Part shown: positions 49,301-61,500 of the stretch, piece by piece
Position numbering within the stretch: position 1 is the stretch's first letter
How the letters are laid out: every line of letters starts with the position of its first letter
Assembly (NCBI GenBank): GCA_949825025.1
Contig: OX463779.1
Span: 24,100,816-24,164,815, forward strand
Direction: 5' to 3'
DNA length: 64,000 nucleotides
DNA from: Siphlonurus alternatus
Taxonomy: Eukaryota; Arthropoda; Insecta; Ephemeroptera; Siphlonuridae
Notes under the pieces: generated by a model
Databases searched by the model: none
Seen by the model: only the letters and a program-made list of their open reading frames with translations
Told to the model about the DNA's origin: nothing
Made by a program: the position numbers and the translations under genes

Positions 49301-51145
49301 GCGCCATATATATTTGTCAGTCCAGGTTCCGGGATCTACAGTCCTATAGTGATGGCAAGTAAGCATTGTCCTGCGCACGCATTGTTCGCCGTGTGAGTCA
49401 CGGGTCACGTTAAGGGGTCAGATAAGCTCGTCGCCACGCCAGATTCCGCGTGGCACACACACAGCACCATAGTACCATATAGTAAAGAGAGGGGGAAAAA
49501 AATTACGTGCAGACTAAGCACACGATAACACTCACGGTTTACGACATAAAGTATAAGCATAACACATACAGGAGTCACTCTTTTACCACTTAAAAACCTT
49601 TAAAGATACTATATGCAACAATTTACATCACTTTATAGTAGCCAAAGAAACTGAACGTTAAATTACATTAACTTCACTTAAAAGGAATGATAAAAAAAAA
49701 GAAGATAAAGTAAATGTTTTAAAATTGATTAAATAATTGTATGGGTGCTTTTTACATTAATTAGATATAAATTATTTTTTATTGAATTAAATTAATTTTT
49801 TTTTCTTTGGTCGTAATTTTTAAATCTTGTTGTGATATAAATTGCACGCTTTCTGTTTTGGAGGTTGGGATTCATAAATCGTTTTATTCGAGACCTGCAC
49901 TATGGTATTACTGTCATGCTAAGCCGTGTCCCGTGGCGACCAGAAGGGCTTTCACCGTGTTGCTGCGATGGTGGTAGTAGTGGTGGCCACCAGATAATTG
50001 TATATCACGCTATGTGGGTGTAGCCGCCACGCGCTGGTGCCCAGTTCGAGTCCTTTTTGCATAGATATTTAACTTTCTCTGACCATGTCCACAAACATAA
50101 AATTAAATCACAAATCTCTATTTGTAAGCAAATAAATTTTGCTTGTCAGCTTTTTTTTTTTTTTTTTTCTCTCTCCCTTCATTGTGTATATTTGCAGATT
50201 TAATGTTATGTGTATTTCATGGTTAAAAGAAGAAACCCCGCAATAACTTTATAGTTATTCAGAGATAGTATACAGAGGATATTCGATCTTATAAGCGGCA
50301 ATGACCCGTATCTTTGGTCAGGACAAAAGCGATGATGACTGGCTCGCGTTCGTCTAAAATATTGTGAGTAGATGCTGACTCCACACAATAATACGCTGCA
50401 TATCTCCCTGCATAGCAATCCGAGTAATGGCTCTTATTGTGATGTCATATACCAAAGCAACGATTGCAACAATGTATGAACATTACAATACTTCATCAGA
50501 CAAACATGCAGCAAATCGTATATTATAAGATGCAGCTTCATCACCAACTTGATGCTATATTAAAGTAAACCATTTATATTTCATCACCACTATATACGAC
50601 CATCAATCTATCATGCATACTGCATGGTGATGGTTTGATTTGTCATAGGTTACGGTCTATGATTATGTTAAACAATTGAGAAACATCATGTGATGTATAT
50701 AATAAGGGAGAGGCGACATCACTCACTGCAATGTCATTCATAATCAGATTCATAAAAATACCATGCATGCATGACAATTTTCCACATATTTGATTCTAAA
50801 TATAAAATAAAAGTGACATTAAATATTTGATGTTAAAATCACATGTTACATGTGATTAACTCAAATGTTTGTAAAATTTATATTCAAATTATTAAAACTT
50901 ATTAATATATAAATAAACAAATATAGCTAAATAGACTTTTCTATGAAAATCTTTTGACCGAATCGTATATGTATAAGGTATACAGTACATTATCAGCATC
51001 TTTGAGTATCAGGTATCAGTGTAATACACCTACACTACCTAACCTACAGTATTACAGATCTGATCATCTGATACACTCAATAGAGGTGCACATGACTAAT
51101 ACGAGCTATTTGCGTTTCATATCTTGGCCTGATTTATTTTAGTGA

Positions 51146-51594
51146 AATGGACAATTTGCATCAACTTTTTTTAGTAGCTCAATCGAAAGAGGAGGTCGAA
51201 AAATACACCTGTGAATTTTATGCGATTTTTATTCGTACTGCATCATGGCTAAAAGAGAGGTCACGTGACTTGGAGCCGGCGCCCGTGTCGCCCGTGACGT
51301 CACTTAACTGTTCCGTCAAACAAACGATCGACTTTATAACGCTTGCAAACAACCACGTTGCTATGGAAACAAGCAACAATTAATTTATTGTTTACAAGCG
51401 TTATATAGACGATCGTTTGCTTGACCAGACAGTTCAATGACGTCACGGGCGACACGGGCGCCGGCTCCAGGTCACGTGTCCTCTCTTTTAGCCATGATGC
51501 AGTACGAATAAAAATCGCATAAAATTCACAGGTGTATTTTTCGACCTCCTCTTTCGATTGAGCTACTAAAAAAAGTTGATGCAAATTGTCCATT
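51146..51594. mobile_element. 449-bp palindromic MITE-like element with mirrored ORFs
   Basis: Arms of ~200 bp run from AATGGACAATTTGC (51146) inward and from 51594 outward in complement, around a ~50-bp centre holding GTTGCTATGGAAAC (51357-51370), an RFX X-box-like site. Because the arms are near-identical, both strands encode an almost identical frame beginning MDNLHQLFLVAQSKEEVEKY, at 51147 (+) and 51593 (-). Each arm carries CACGTG, GCGCCGGC and TGACGTCAC. The outer 60 bp resemble the ends of the 19.2-21.7 kb palindrome (AATCGAAAGA.G..GT.., then GTGAATT, then GATTTTT). No target duplication resolved and no transposase. Confidence 0.8.
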
Positions 51595-54500
51595 GTAATA
51601 AAATAACATATTTTTTTAATATTTTTTCATCCATTATCAAAAAGCATGTTTAGAGAATTCTATAAAAAAAATATGTCACTATAAAAGTGAATTGAATGCA
51701 TCCTTTATTCAATCTGCAGTGCAGTTTACAGTGCTATTGCGAATATTGCTTATAAATTTGGTTGAGGAAAAATACTTATGATGCATAACTTCTTAATTGC
51801 TAATCTTTAGCACTGAAGCAGATAATTTATTTTTATAGAATTGCCACACTCCCAGAGAGGGTTTTGAATTTTTCATAATGTTCTAAGTGTTTTTACTGCC
51901 AAAATTTTACATCTCAGGGGTGCTCTAATAATGCGGAGTGTATTCAGGTAAGCACGTGGCGTCAGAGCCGCGCCCAGACGCCACAGCCAGCCAGCCCCCG
52001 GTCCTCGCAGTAGAGATTTACCGGGCGGGCGTGCTGATGTCGCCCTCGGCCCGGACATTTCTAAGCGACCGAAGCCGCGCCACAGCCAGCAGGAGTAGAG
52101 GCAGGCGGGCGGGCAGATGAGACCCCGGGCGCCGCGTAACCACCACCGTACAAGCTTATAAACGATGAAAGAAAGGCGATTCTTGTGTTTTTGTAATAAA
52201 ATACAAAACATGAAAATAATATAATTAATATGAATGAAACTTAAGTTGAATTTACAAATATATTATATCAAAATGAGGCTCCAGTTACAAATTATAGCAA
52301 TATCATCCACCAGGTTTATAACAACAAATATTTCGTTAAATGATACATGAAGAAAGTTGAATAATTTTATTAAACCACATACGCAACAATAAAATTAGGA
52401 AAATAATGTCATGACACTTATATGACAGCAAACGTGAAAAACATTTAGCAGAATAAAAGGCATTTGTCAACCTTTCACATAATATTCACAATAACTTGTG
52501 AATAAATTAACTTCACTAAAATATATTAAATTACATGAAATCTAGTTTATACTTTGACCCACTGCAATGCATTTTAAGATACGATCTGCTCAAAAACATA
52601 ATTTATATATATATAAAAAAATACAATGAAAGTATGAAATTATATACTTAATTATAATGTAATGTAATAAGCATGGTAAAGTCAATGTTCCTACTTAATT
52701 GTATTGTTTTTTAAAATATATAACTTTTTTTAAACATATAAAATGCAACACAAAATATGAATATCTTTTAAATTACAATTCTGCGTGACTATTATAACAT
52801 TTATAACATATATAGAGAGAGGACAAGTAATAAGTTCCCTGTTGTTTACATAAGTAACAAATAAAAACATAGTAAAATAAACTATCAATTTCATTCCACA
52901 TGACAATAAGCTAAAAAAAAAAAGAAAATTTTATCGTCTTAAATAAATAAATCTATAATAAATTGCATCATCATGGATGACAATTGCTTAAGATTTCAAC
53001 CTGCTACCAGTGACCTCTAATAAAGTGCTGTCAAGTACGTTATACATATTATATGTAAGTACTACCTCCTCCACCCTTGACTAAAATATATGGAAGTGGA
53101 TTGAATATTGATCGTATGAAGGTGCACAAGAAGTGCATGCTGCATGAGTTCTTGCATGCTTGCTGAACTCGACGTTGTTGCACATTAATTAGTGCGAGCG
53201 AGGATGCTGCTGCTATTATATATATTGCAGCTCGGGCATGCACGCAACTCATGTTGCTAACTGCAGCTGCATAAATCAGCTACTGGGCGTGGCCGGGATT
53301 GTTGCTGCTACTGCATGTGCGGCCGCCGCGATGCAACAAGTACATTAAATCTGTTTTCCACAATTGCCAGCCGTATAGTGTCATCAGGCTGATAGAAACA
53401 TCGACATTGGAGACAATGGTAGGTAGCTCGTGGCGCGGCTCATTACCAGCCCACCTGGAACCGCCACTGCAACCACATGCACTTAGCATTCAATCGTCGT
53501 CAATGCGTGTAATAACTCTTGCGGGCACGGGCCAGGAATCCTGGTATTATACTGCTCTAGGAAAGATGCTGCAGCATACACGGAGGAATAATAATAAACC
53601 AGGGTGCTATACAGACAACGATGAAAATTTCTCACAACAGTTAAGAAAAAATATTTGCACTTGCATGAATAAATTTATCCACGATTTACTTTTTAATTAC
53701 ATATAAAACAATGCATCCAATTATTTTTAAGTTGTACAAATAGTTTTCAACATTAAAATAGAATATCATGCATGTCAACTGTATGCATTAAAATTTCAAT
53801 TGTTTGCAAATGTATTATATGTATGTTTTAAATTTACATTTAATAGATTACAAAAAGACCATTAAATCAATAACAAAAATTTAAAGTCAAAAAGAAAAAA
53901 ATTATCTTTAGACAAGCTTGAAACAATTAAGAATGTGTGAATTTTAAAATATTCAAAGTCACACGTTGGATTGTGATAAATCTTGAGCGTGTTAACTTGA
54001 CGATCCACATTGCGGAGTCACGTACGTCACGTCCATGCGACGGTCACGGGAGGCAAGGGTGACGGATGGCGGACGGCGGCGACACGGGGCGGGGTGCCGT
54101 GCTGGACAAGGATGAGCACACCCTCCTCCTTCTTGCAACAGCGCCCTGGGTGGCCTCGTAGACGCTCGATGTCGCCAAGACGTCCATCGCAACCGACGAC
54201 ATATGTCCTCCATCACCGAACCATGTTTAGTACAATGACCTACAGTGCTCCTCCAAGTCAACTTTATCCCATACATTAGTTAAATTCAAGATTTTTTTAA
54301 ATTTTGTAACCATTAATGTGTTTAATATTAAATAACTTATTTAACAAGAAAATCATGTCGTTCTATATAGGCAAATAGGATTGAAACTATATATAAGTAT
54401 AGCCTATTATTATTTATAGTATGTAAAAGAATTTAACCATGAAGTTATCAATAATATACAGTTACCACTCGTACGTACGATATAAAAAACTTAAAGTTGT

Positions 54501-55371
54501 CATAATTATATAGTTCGCTATATTCTTTTTAAAAAATGTGAAATACTGCAAAACATACATGTAAAATCTGTTATTGAGAACTGATATTACTGTAACTTGG
54601 TACATAATAATCAAAAAACTAAAATTTTCCTTGAATGTTGTGAATAGACTTAAAATTATGGTGGTGCTCAGCTATAGAGGTGGTCATCTGTGCGTGTCGA
54701 GGTGAACTTGCATATATAAACGTGTAGTCAGGCGTCTAACAAGCACCAGTTTGTTCGAGGTGTACGCCGGTAGCCGCCCATAAATTATGCACAGCCACTC
54801 CGGGACGCGTGTGAAATATGGCGACAACGGCGAATGTGGCGCCCTCGCAGTCTTTAGACATCACAACATACAACAAATCCTTACTCTCTGCGTCTCAGTC
54901 TCTTCGTATAATGTAGCTGAGGAAGATCGAGACACCAGGACGAACCACGCCCCTCAAGTTTGCCATTAACTGACGTCGTTAGCACTTTTTGTATGAAATA
55001 ACATAAATTATTTAATCAATATTATATGTACTGATAATTTTAAATTGCAATTAATAATATGAAAGTGATGTGTGTGATTTCATAATGTAAAAAAAAAAAA
55101 AAAAAATCATTGATATTGTAATAAATGACAGTTTATGACTCAATGTAATTATTTGAAAAATTATTTTTAATCATAACTTATTTTGTGTTATTAATTAAAG
55201 ATATCATTAAAAAATAACAATGAAAATTGCAAACAATAACAACATCAATTAATTACTTAAACTATAAATTTCACATGACTAGATAGATCGCATTAATTCA
55301 TTTATCAAAAGAGATGACATAAATTACAAGGCAACAAATTATATTTATGTTTACGAACGATCCATCTTAAA
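51595..55371. other. Gene-poor stretch with GC-rich patches
   Basis: GC-rich blocks at 51940-52150, 53260-53500 and 54000-54210. The first has several splice-like sites on both strands, including a plus-strand acceptor/donor pair enclosing 30 bp (51917-51946). The third is open in one minus-strand frame (54027-54207) with GC-rich codons but a poor acceptor. No domain is recognised in the last two. Confidence 0.3.
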
Positions 55372-55563
55372 ATGCATCTTCTTCTAGGTATCTCCGGGTC
55401 ACAGATTAATCTCCATGTAACATTATCTCTGCTGTTGGTGGGCTGTTTAGGTGCTTCAGCCCTATTGCATCTCCCACTTGCGTATCCTCATCACTACCAG
55501 CAGCTAGCGGTGCTCCCGTGCGCTCCACCGAGTCCCTATATACAGATCGTCGTTCTCTTTTAG
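55372..55563 (+). CDS. Candidate small secreted protein
   Basis: A 63-residue ATG frame. Residues ~14-32 (LHVTLSLLLVGCLGASALL) form a hydrophobic segment like a signal peptide, with a possible cleavage after GASA. The mature part begins LLHLPLAYPHHYQQLAVLPC, rich in His, Tyr and Pro as in arthropod cuticular or secreted peptides. The frame ends TAG at 55561-55563. Composition is higher in GC than the flanks, and the other frames are quickly closed. There is no clear promoter or poly(A) signal, and it could be a chance ORF. Confidence 0.25.
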   Translation: MHLLLGISGSQINLHVTLSLLLVGCLGASALLHLPLAYPHHYQQLAVLPCAPPSPYIQIVVLF

Positions 55564-58500
55564 ACAAATCACTCACGCATCAGAGGAATTTGTGACAACC
55601 TTCATTTAAATTACTTAACAATGAATACATTTTTGAAATATTTTTAGATAATTTTTGTAAGCACTATTTTTTTTTTTTTTTTTTTTTTTTCATAGCCTGG
55701 ATGTGATTTAAAAATATAAATTTGTTTCATCCCCCCTCCCTAGCTATAATATTTCCATGCGATGTTCACAGAAATGTTCCAAACTCTAAAGCCATGTACT
55801 ATGAATGACGATAATCATTCAGTTATCGGTGTAATATGATTGAATCCTGACAATATCTTTGTATACTTATGATAAGAAAAATAAATTATGGATCAGGCAT
55901 AAGCGGCTGCTTTTATTTTGAGAAAATATAGCGGAAGATTTAATTTAAGCTAAATATTTTTCTAAGCTTTAAAACATGATTTTTCAATTACCCTAAATTT
56001 GTTCTGTACAGTCGAGTCAGTATATGCATGCCACTAAACTGAATGTATATATGTATTTTACAAATTTTAAAGTGTGCATGCATGAATTTGTTTATATTAT
56101 TATTCCAGCCCATGCATGGCATAGTATGTACTGTACTTGATAAATCTAAAATCTTAACACATCTCATTAATGGACACTTAAAAACAACAATTATTAAAAT
56201 ATGTTAATTTATAAAGGAAATTACATTGATGATCGACCATTATAGTATTAATTACTTTTTTTTGTAATTATCAACTATACTTAAGCTTTCACTTTATAGA
56301 CAAAAAAAAAAAGCAATGTTCGGGTGTTGAGATAGCATAACTTTATTATGTATGCAGTAACATTGCTGTCTGGCTATATAGCAACAGGGGACAGGTCCAG
56401 CATGAGAAGTATAGGGAGTAGTATAGTGTATCTCAACAACGATCACACCGACCCGCTCGCGTCATATTAGAATAAGCAATCGAGTGTTTAACAGGTTCGT
56501 TAGAGCAAATTGAAAGGCAGGCATTTATTCTTGAGACTCTTTTGATGTGGCAACATGCAAGCATATATATATATATAAGAGTATGGCAGGTAAAGAGATA
56601 AGAAAAAGGTTTGAATAGTTTTTGGTCGTCTTTAAAGGCACTGCATGAAGTACAACCCAAGCATTGAGCTACTTCATTACCTTATGCAAATCATCCAACT
56701 CAACTTGTAAATTTGAAAACGATAAAAAGTCGTATTATACCTGTAGTCAACAACACGTAAAAATAACACTCACACTCTCTTATAGATCTAAAGGTTGTAA
56801 TAAAAAAATATATATAGATATATTATTCATGTATAGTGATACAACGGCGTTATGTCAACGATACTTCTTTCTAATTGGCTAGTTTTTAATTGCACATTAC
56901 CGTGTCACTTAATTGATAACATCACATTTTTTGTGTGAGCACCAATTATTAGGCTGTAGCAGATTTGAAAATCCTACACAAAATTTTCACACCTTTTTTT
57001 AATATTAAAAAAAAAAAAAAAAAAATTAAAATAATGTGAAACGCGATCGCCTGATTTAAATAATTAAGTTTAATATATTCCTCATCAGATCGTAAAGAGG
57101 CCTTTATCTATTCATAGATATGGCACACTTAAAAATTTAGTTTTCAGTACAGTACATAATGTTTTCAAATATTTATGAAATATTCCGAATATAAACTAAT
57201 ATTTCAAAAACAAATATCAAGTTTCTACATAACCATTACTCATTTTAATAAAGTAAAACCGGCTTCATTTATCATTAATTTAATCGGTATGAGCTGATTA
57301 ATTAAATACATGTAATGAAAAACCATGATTGAGGAGGTAAAAAAAAAAACATACATTACAAGACATAAAATATTTACTGTGAAAATCAATATAAAACCTG
57401 AAAGTAATAACTTTCGTTCATAAAACATACACACACCTATACAAAACAAAAAAAAAATGCATTTATGTTAAACAAGTATGAGATGAGTTGGCAGAGATTT
57501 TATTTAACCCTCAGCAGTAAACGTCAATCAATACAGACATATGATGGGCAGTTTGCTTCTTAGATTTAATTTCTCTCGTCGCAATGGTGGAAAATAGTAA
57601 TAAGCAACGCAATACAGAGAGACGTAAAGTTGGCCGTAAATCACGTTACGAGGTGGCCAGGGTCGAGCGGTAGCCCTATCGGACCACCACCTCCGACCTG
57701 CCAAGTGGCGTCCGTGGTTACCGCACAATATTACAGCTGATTGCGATTTATGTCTTGACACCTCCACCCCCGCAATTTAACAAATTTTATAATTTTAGAC
57801 ATAAACATCTACATTTCTTATGTTATACGCCATCACCACAAATAGAAACAACTAATTTTATAACTAGTAAAAACTTTTTTTTTTTTCATACATCACATAA
57901 ACTTCAAAGGTTATTTATATTTATTTTTTTACTAGAAATGAAAGACTTGTGTATAAGAATTAATTTGCATATTTTTAGTCCCTTCGAATTTAATTTTTAT
58001 GTCAAGCTTTTCTCAGCTTCAAAATGAATAAAGCTAGTATATATATATTATATATAATTATGTATATAGAGAAATAAAATAAGTGCGTGAAAAGTGATAA
58101 ATACTTCTCAAGCCAAAGAATGAACGGGATGTTGAGAAAAATGTGTGCTTCTACAAATCTTCTTTACTGGTAAATTATGAGCATAGCTTAAAAGTCATCA
58201 TGTCCCATCTTTACAGCTTATAACAACATCTTACGACTAAAGGATGGTTAGTTATAAAGGGGGAGGAAAAAAAGCTGTGATCTAACACCAATATTTTTAA
58301 CAACAATTTGCAATTTAATTTGTTCACAGTTTTTTTTTAATACATAATATAATTCATAAGTGTAAAAAGGATTCACTTTTAGAAGCAAGTAACTCCAGGT
58401 ATATTGCAATTTTATAGCCCATTTCTCAAATGACCCGAGTACATATTCTGGTTAAAGCAATAAACGGTACAGATCAAACTCCATGTAGCAATTACGACGC

Positions 58501-61500
58501 TTGTTATATTCTAGCACCCATGAAAATAGCACAGAGGAGCAAATAAAAAAAATACTTTCAACTCGAACGGCGAGAGGTCTTTAAGGACCAAGCAAGCAAG
58601 CGTGATTAGCGAGCTTTGTTGGGTCTCTACTCTTATATAGTGAACGTAAGCCTTTCAGTAATACAGTCGGGCTTGGAATGGCAAATATAATTCAATATGC
58701 TCAAACGTAATCCTTCAGGTCTCTTCAACTGCTCTAATAGGGTGAATTTTTTTTTGTATACTTGTTTATAAATAAGGTTGAAAACGGTCTGTGGATTTTC
58801 ATTACCTTTAACGAGTTGTGTTATAAGAGTCTTACCGTAAGTCTATCGTTAAAAGACAAAACCTTCATATAAACGATCGATGATGGTACAACATCCCAAC
58901 AACACCAACTTTACCCCTGCTGCTCTATTTGTGTGCTTTGCCACGAAGTATATGGAGCCATGGCGAGCTTCAATTTTTTGGTATACCGTTTGCTATTTGC
59001 CCTTTTATCTCTCCAAATTACATCATGCTGCATCACAACCAGCAAATCAGATATGAGGTAAAGTTCGTTATGTCCTGAGTGTGTGCATTAATAATTATAT
59101 ATACCTAACTAATATATAACCATACACCCTCTATAGCTATTGCAAAATTATAGAACATTGTCGTTATCATATTGAGGAAAGAGTGCAAATAAATCCATTG
59201 AAACTCAGTAACAGCTGAATTTGTGAATATCTATTATGTTTTGCTTCAACGATGATATCTGTTATACTTATACAGCTTGAATATCTATGATGAGTTCAAC
59301 CTCTTGATTAAAACATTTTTTTTTTAAATATATATTTCATAATTATGAAGAACAGAATACAAATACAAAAATATGATCGTGAAAATGGTGAAAATATTAT
59401 CAAAGCAAAATTCAAATTTCTGAAATTTTATTTCAATATAGCATATTTTTGCAAAGCAAATTTGAATTTACGATCTATATAATGTATGAGCTGTCATGCA
59501 ATTTAAATAAAATTATAAAAAATTGAATTTAAAACAAAAACGCTGTTTAAGTTAAACGTATACCGACACAAGTTGTGCGATACGGCCCATGGAGAGAGGA
59601 GATCAGTTACCATCAAGGTAACATTAATCACACAGGCGGGCGGTATACTACACAGAGTAATACTTAAGTCCATTATGAGCTGCTGGTGTGGCATTATTGC
59701 ATAGCTTCCGGGCGCGGCAGCAGCCACCACCCACCCACCCAGACAGCAAGTTGAGGAGTCCAGGCCCACGCTTGGGTTGTATAGAGAGAAATTCACTTAA
59801 TGCCTCGTTAATGCTCCGCTCAGGGGCGCTGGCTATAACTCCCACATCATGAACACCCCAGTCATTCGGCTTTTCTTGCAGAACTCCCGAAACTAATTTA
59901 CAACCAAACAGTCTCTTGCTTTGATGAATTTATCTTCAAAGCTCTCTGTATCTAAATTTTAGCTCCGTGTAATTGATTATGACAACACGTCATTTGGCCC
60001 GGCGGGAGAACGTCTAGTCGCTTTTATCTTCATTAGTTGTTGCAGCACCAGGACAAAACGCCATCGAAGTATCAAACTTTCATTTTACATTCTGTATTTT
60101 ATAATATATTTGTGCTTTAGCCGTGCGGGACTTTTTTGTTATTAATTTGTTTCCACCTCGCAGCAGAGTTTATTGTTACCACACACGAGGAAGATTTTTG
60201 TCTAACATTAAAGAACTAAATCTCTAGAGGTAGAAACATCTTACGGTCAAAGAGAGAAAGAGAGATTTGCATGATCAAAATGTTGTTGAACTTTAGCCCA
60301 AACTGATAGAGATAGAGATGAATTAAATTATAACTTGTAACATATATATAGAAACTGATATACAAATTAGTGCATATATTGCAAAATGAATATATATTTT
60401 GTTTGACAGTTAAATACTTATATCCGATTAATATTTTATATAAAAAAAATATCCTTGAGGGTATAAGAATATAATATATCTTATATAGAAGTAACTATTT
60501 TCTTTTAGTATAAAATTAATCACTTATTCATCACAGACATTAATTAATCGTGGATTAAGAGCCTGGCTCTTGAAGTGGAAACAGATAGGTTATGCGATAT
60601 TAATGCCATACTCTGTTGCTATGAGGGGCGGAGAGATGTATTAGCTTCGTTGCTGCTGCCATGGCAATGAATTACACGCAGACGGCGGGAGAGCGGGCGA
60701 GGCGCGGGGGGCGGCCAGGTGATTATTAGCACGTAAATCTCCGTCTCCATGGCAGCAAACTCGGACTGGCATCAAGCCAGAACAGCCGCACAACTTCCGG
60801 TGCTTTTGCCTGCTGACACGTGGCTACGTCCCAGATCAGCTAAGCCCATCACCCCAGGTGATAACATTTTAGGTTGGAGCATCGGGGAAAGCCCATGTTG
60901 CCTATATAGGTATGTTATTATTATAGACAAAATAGTAAAGAGAAATTCTTAAGACTTCGCAATGCTAATTTGCATTATAATCATCACACAAATTATACTT
61001 ATACTTTTGAATGCGATTATTTTGAGAACTGTAAGTGCCCCTGTAAGTTAGGCAACACGTTGGACACAAAATAAGAGAATATGATGATTTTTTTTCCCAG
61101 TAATTAAGGAAAATTCCTCATTAAAATACATTTCTACTTATCAATGTTTACTGATACTAGTATAGAATTTTATATGCGTATACATAATATTAAAAAAAAA
61201 AAGTATACCGATATGACATGTGCAAGTCATCAGTCATCGCGTCACAGTAAACTACAATATATAATTTTATATATCACTTTCTATTAAATAAAATATTAGT
61301 TCCGTATATATTTTCAAAAAATATTATAATATCTTAATGGCTTATCCTTATTTTGAAAATCAAACATTCAAGTTATCAAAAAAAGCAATCAACTCAGATA
61401 ATGTACATATTATATAAAATGAAGCCTTTAAATATACATTATAAAAAAGATATTGAATACACGCGGTAACATACTGCATAATAGTATAATATATTTTTAT

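Larger units (their letters stand above)
37501..51145. other. Long gene-poor stretch with scattered GC-rich patches
   Basis: AT-rich, with A/T tracts (for example T at 42267-42294). Patches of unusual composition occur at 39050-39150, 39600-39860, 41700-41900, 42770-43080, 44160-44400, 46030-46380, 47570-47720 and 49260-49470. I checked these for ORFs with motifs or splice pairs and found nothing I would call a gene. Some may be enhancers of a neighbouring gene. Confidence 0.3.

Noticed and set aside
50010..50070. tRNA gene suggested by AGTTCGAGTCC
   Set aside because: No A box at the right distance and no cloverleaf.
54027..54207. Minus-strand open frame with GC-rich codons
   Set aside because: No convincing acceptor or donor and no recognisable motif; three frames are open here because of composition.
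58925..59060. Plus-strand open frame ending near a GTAAAG donor
   Set aside because: Short, AT-rich, no upstream acceptor or domain; easily chance.
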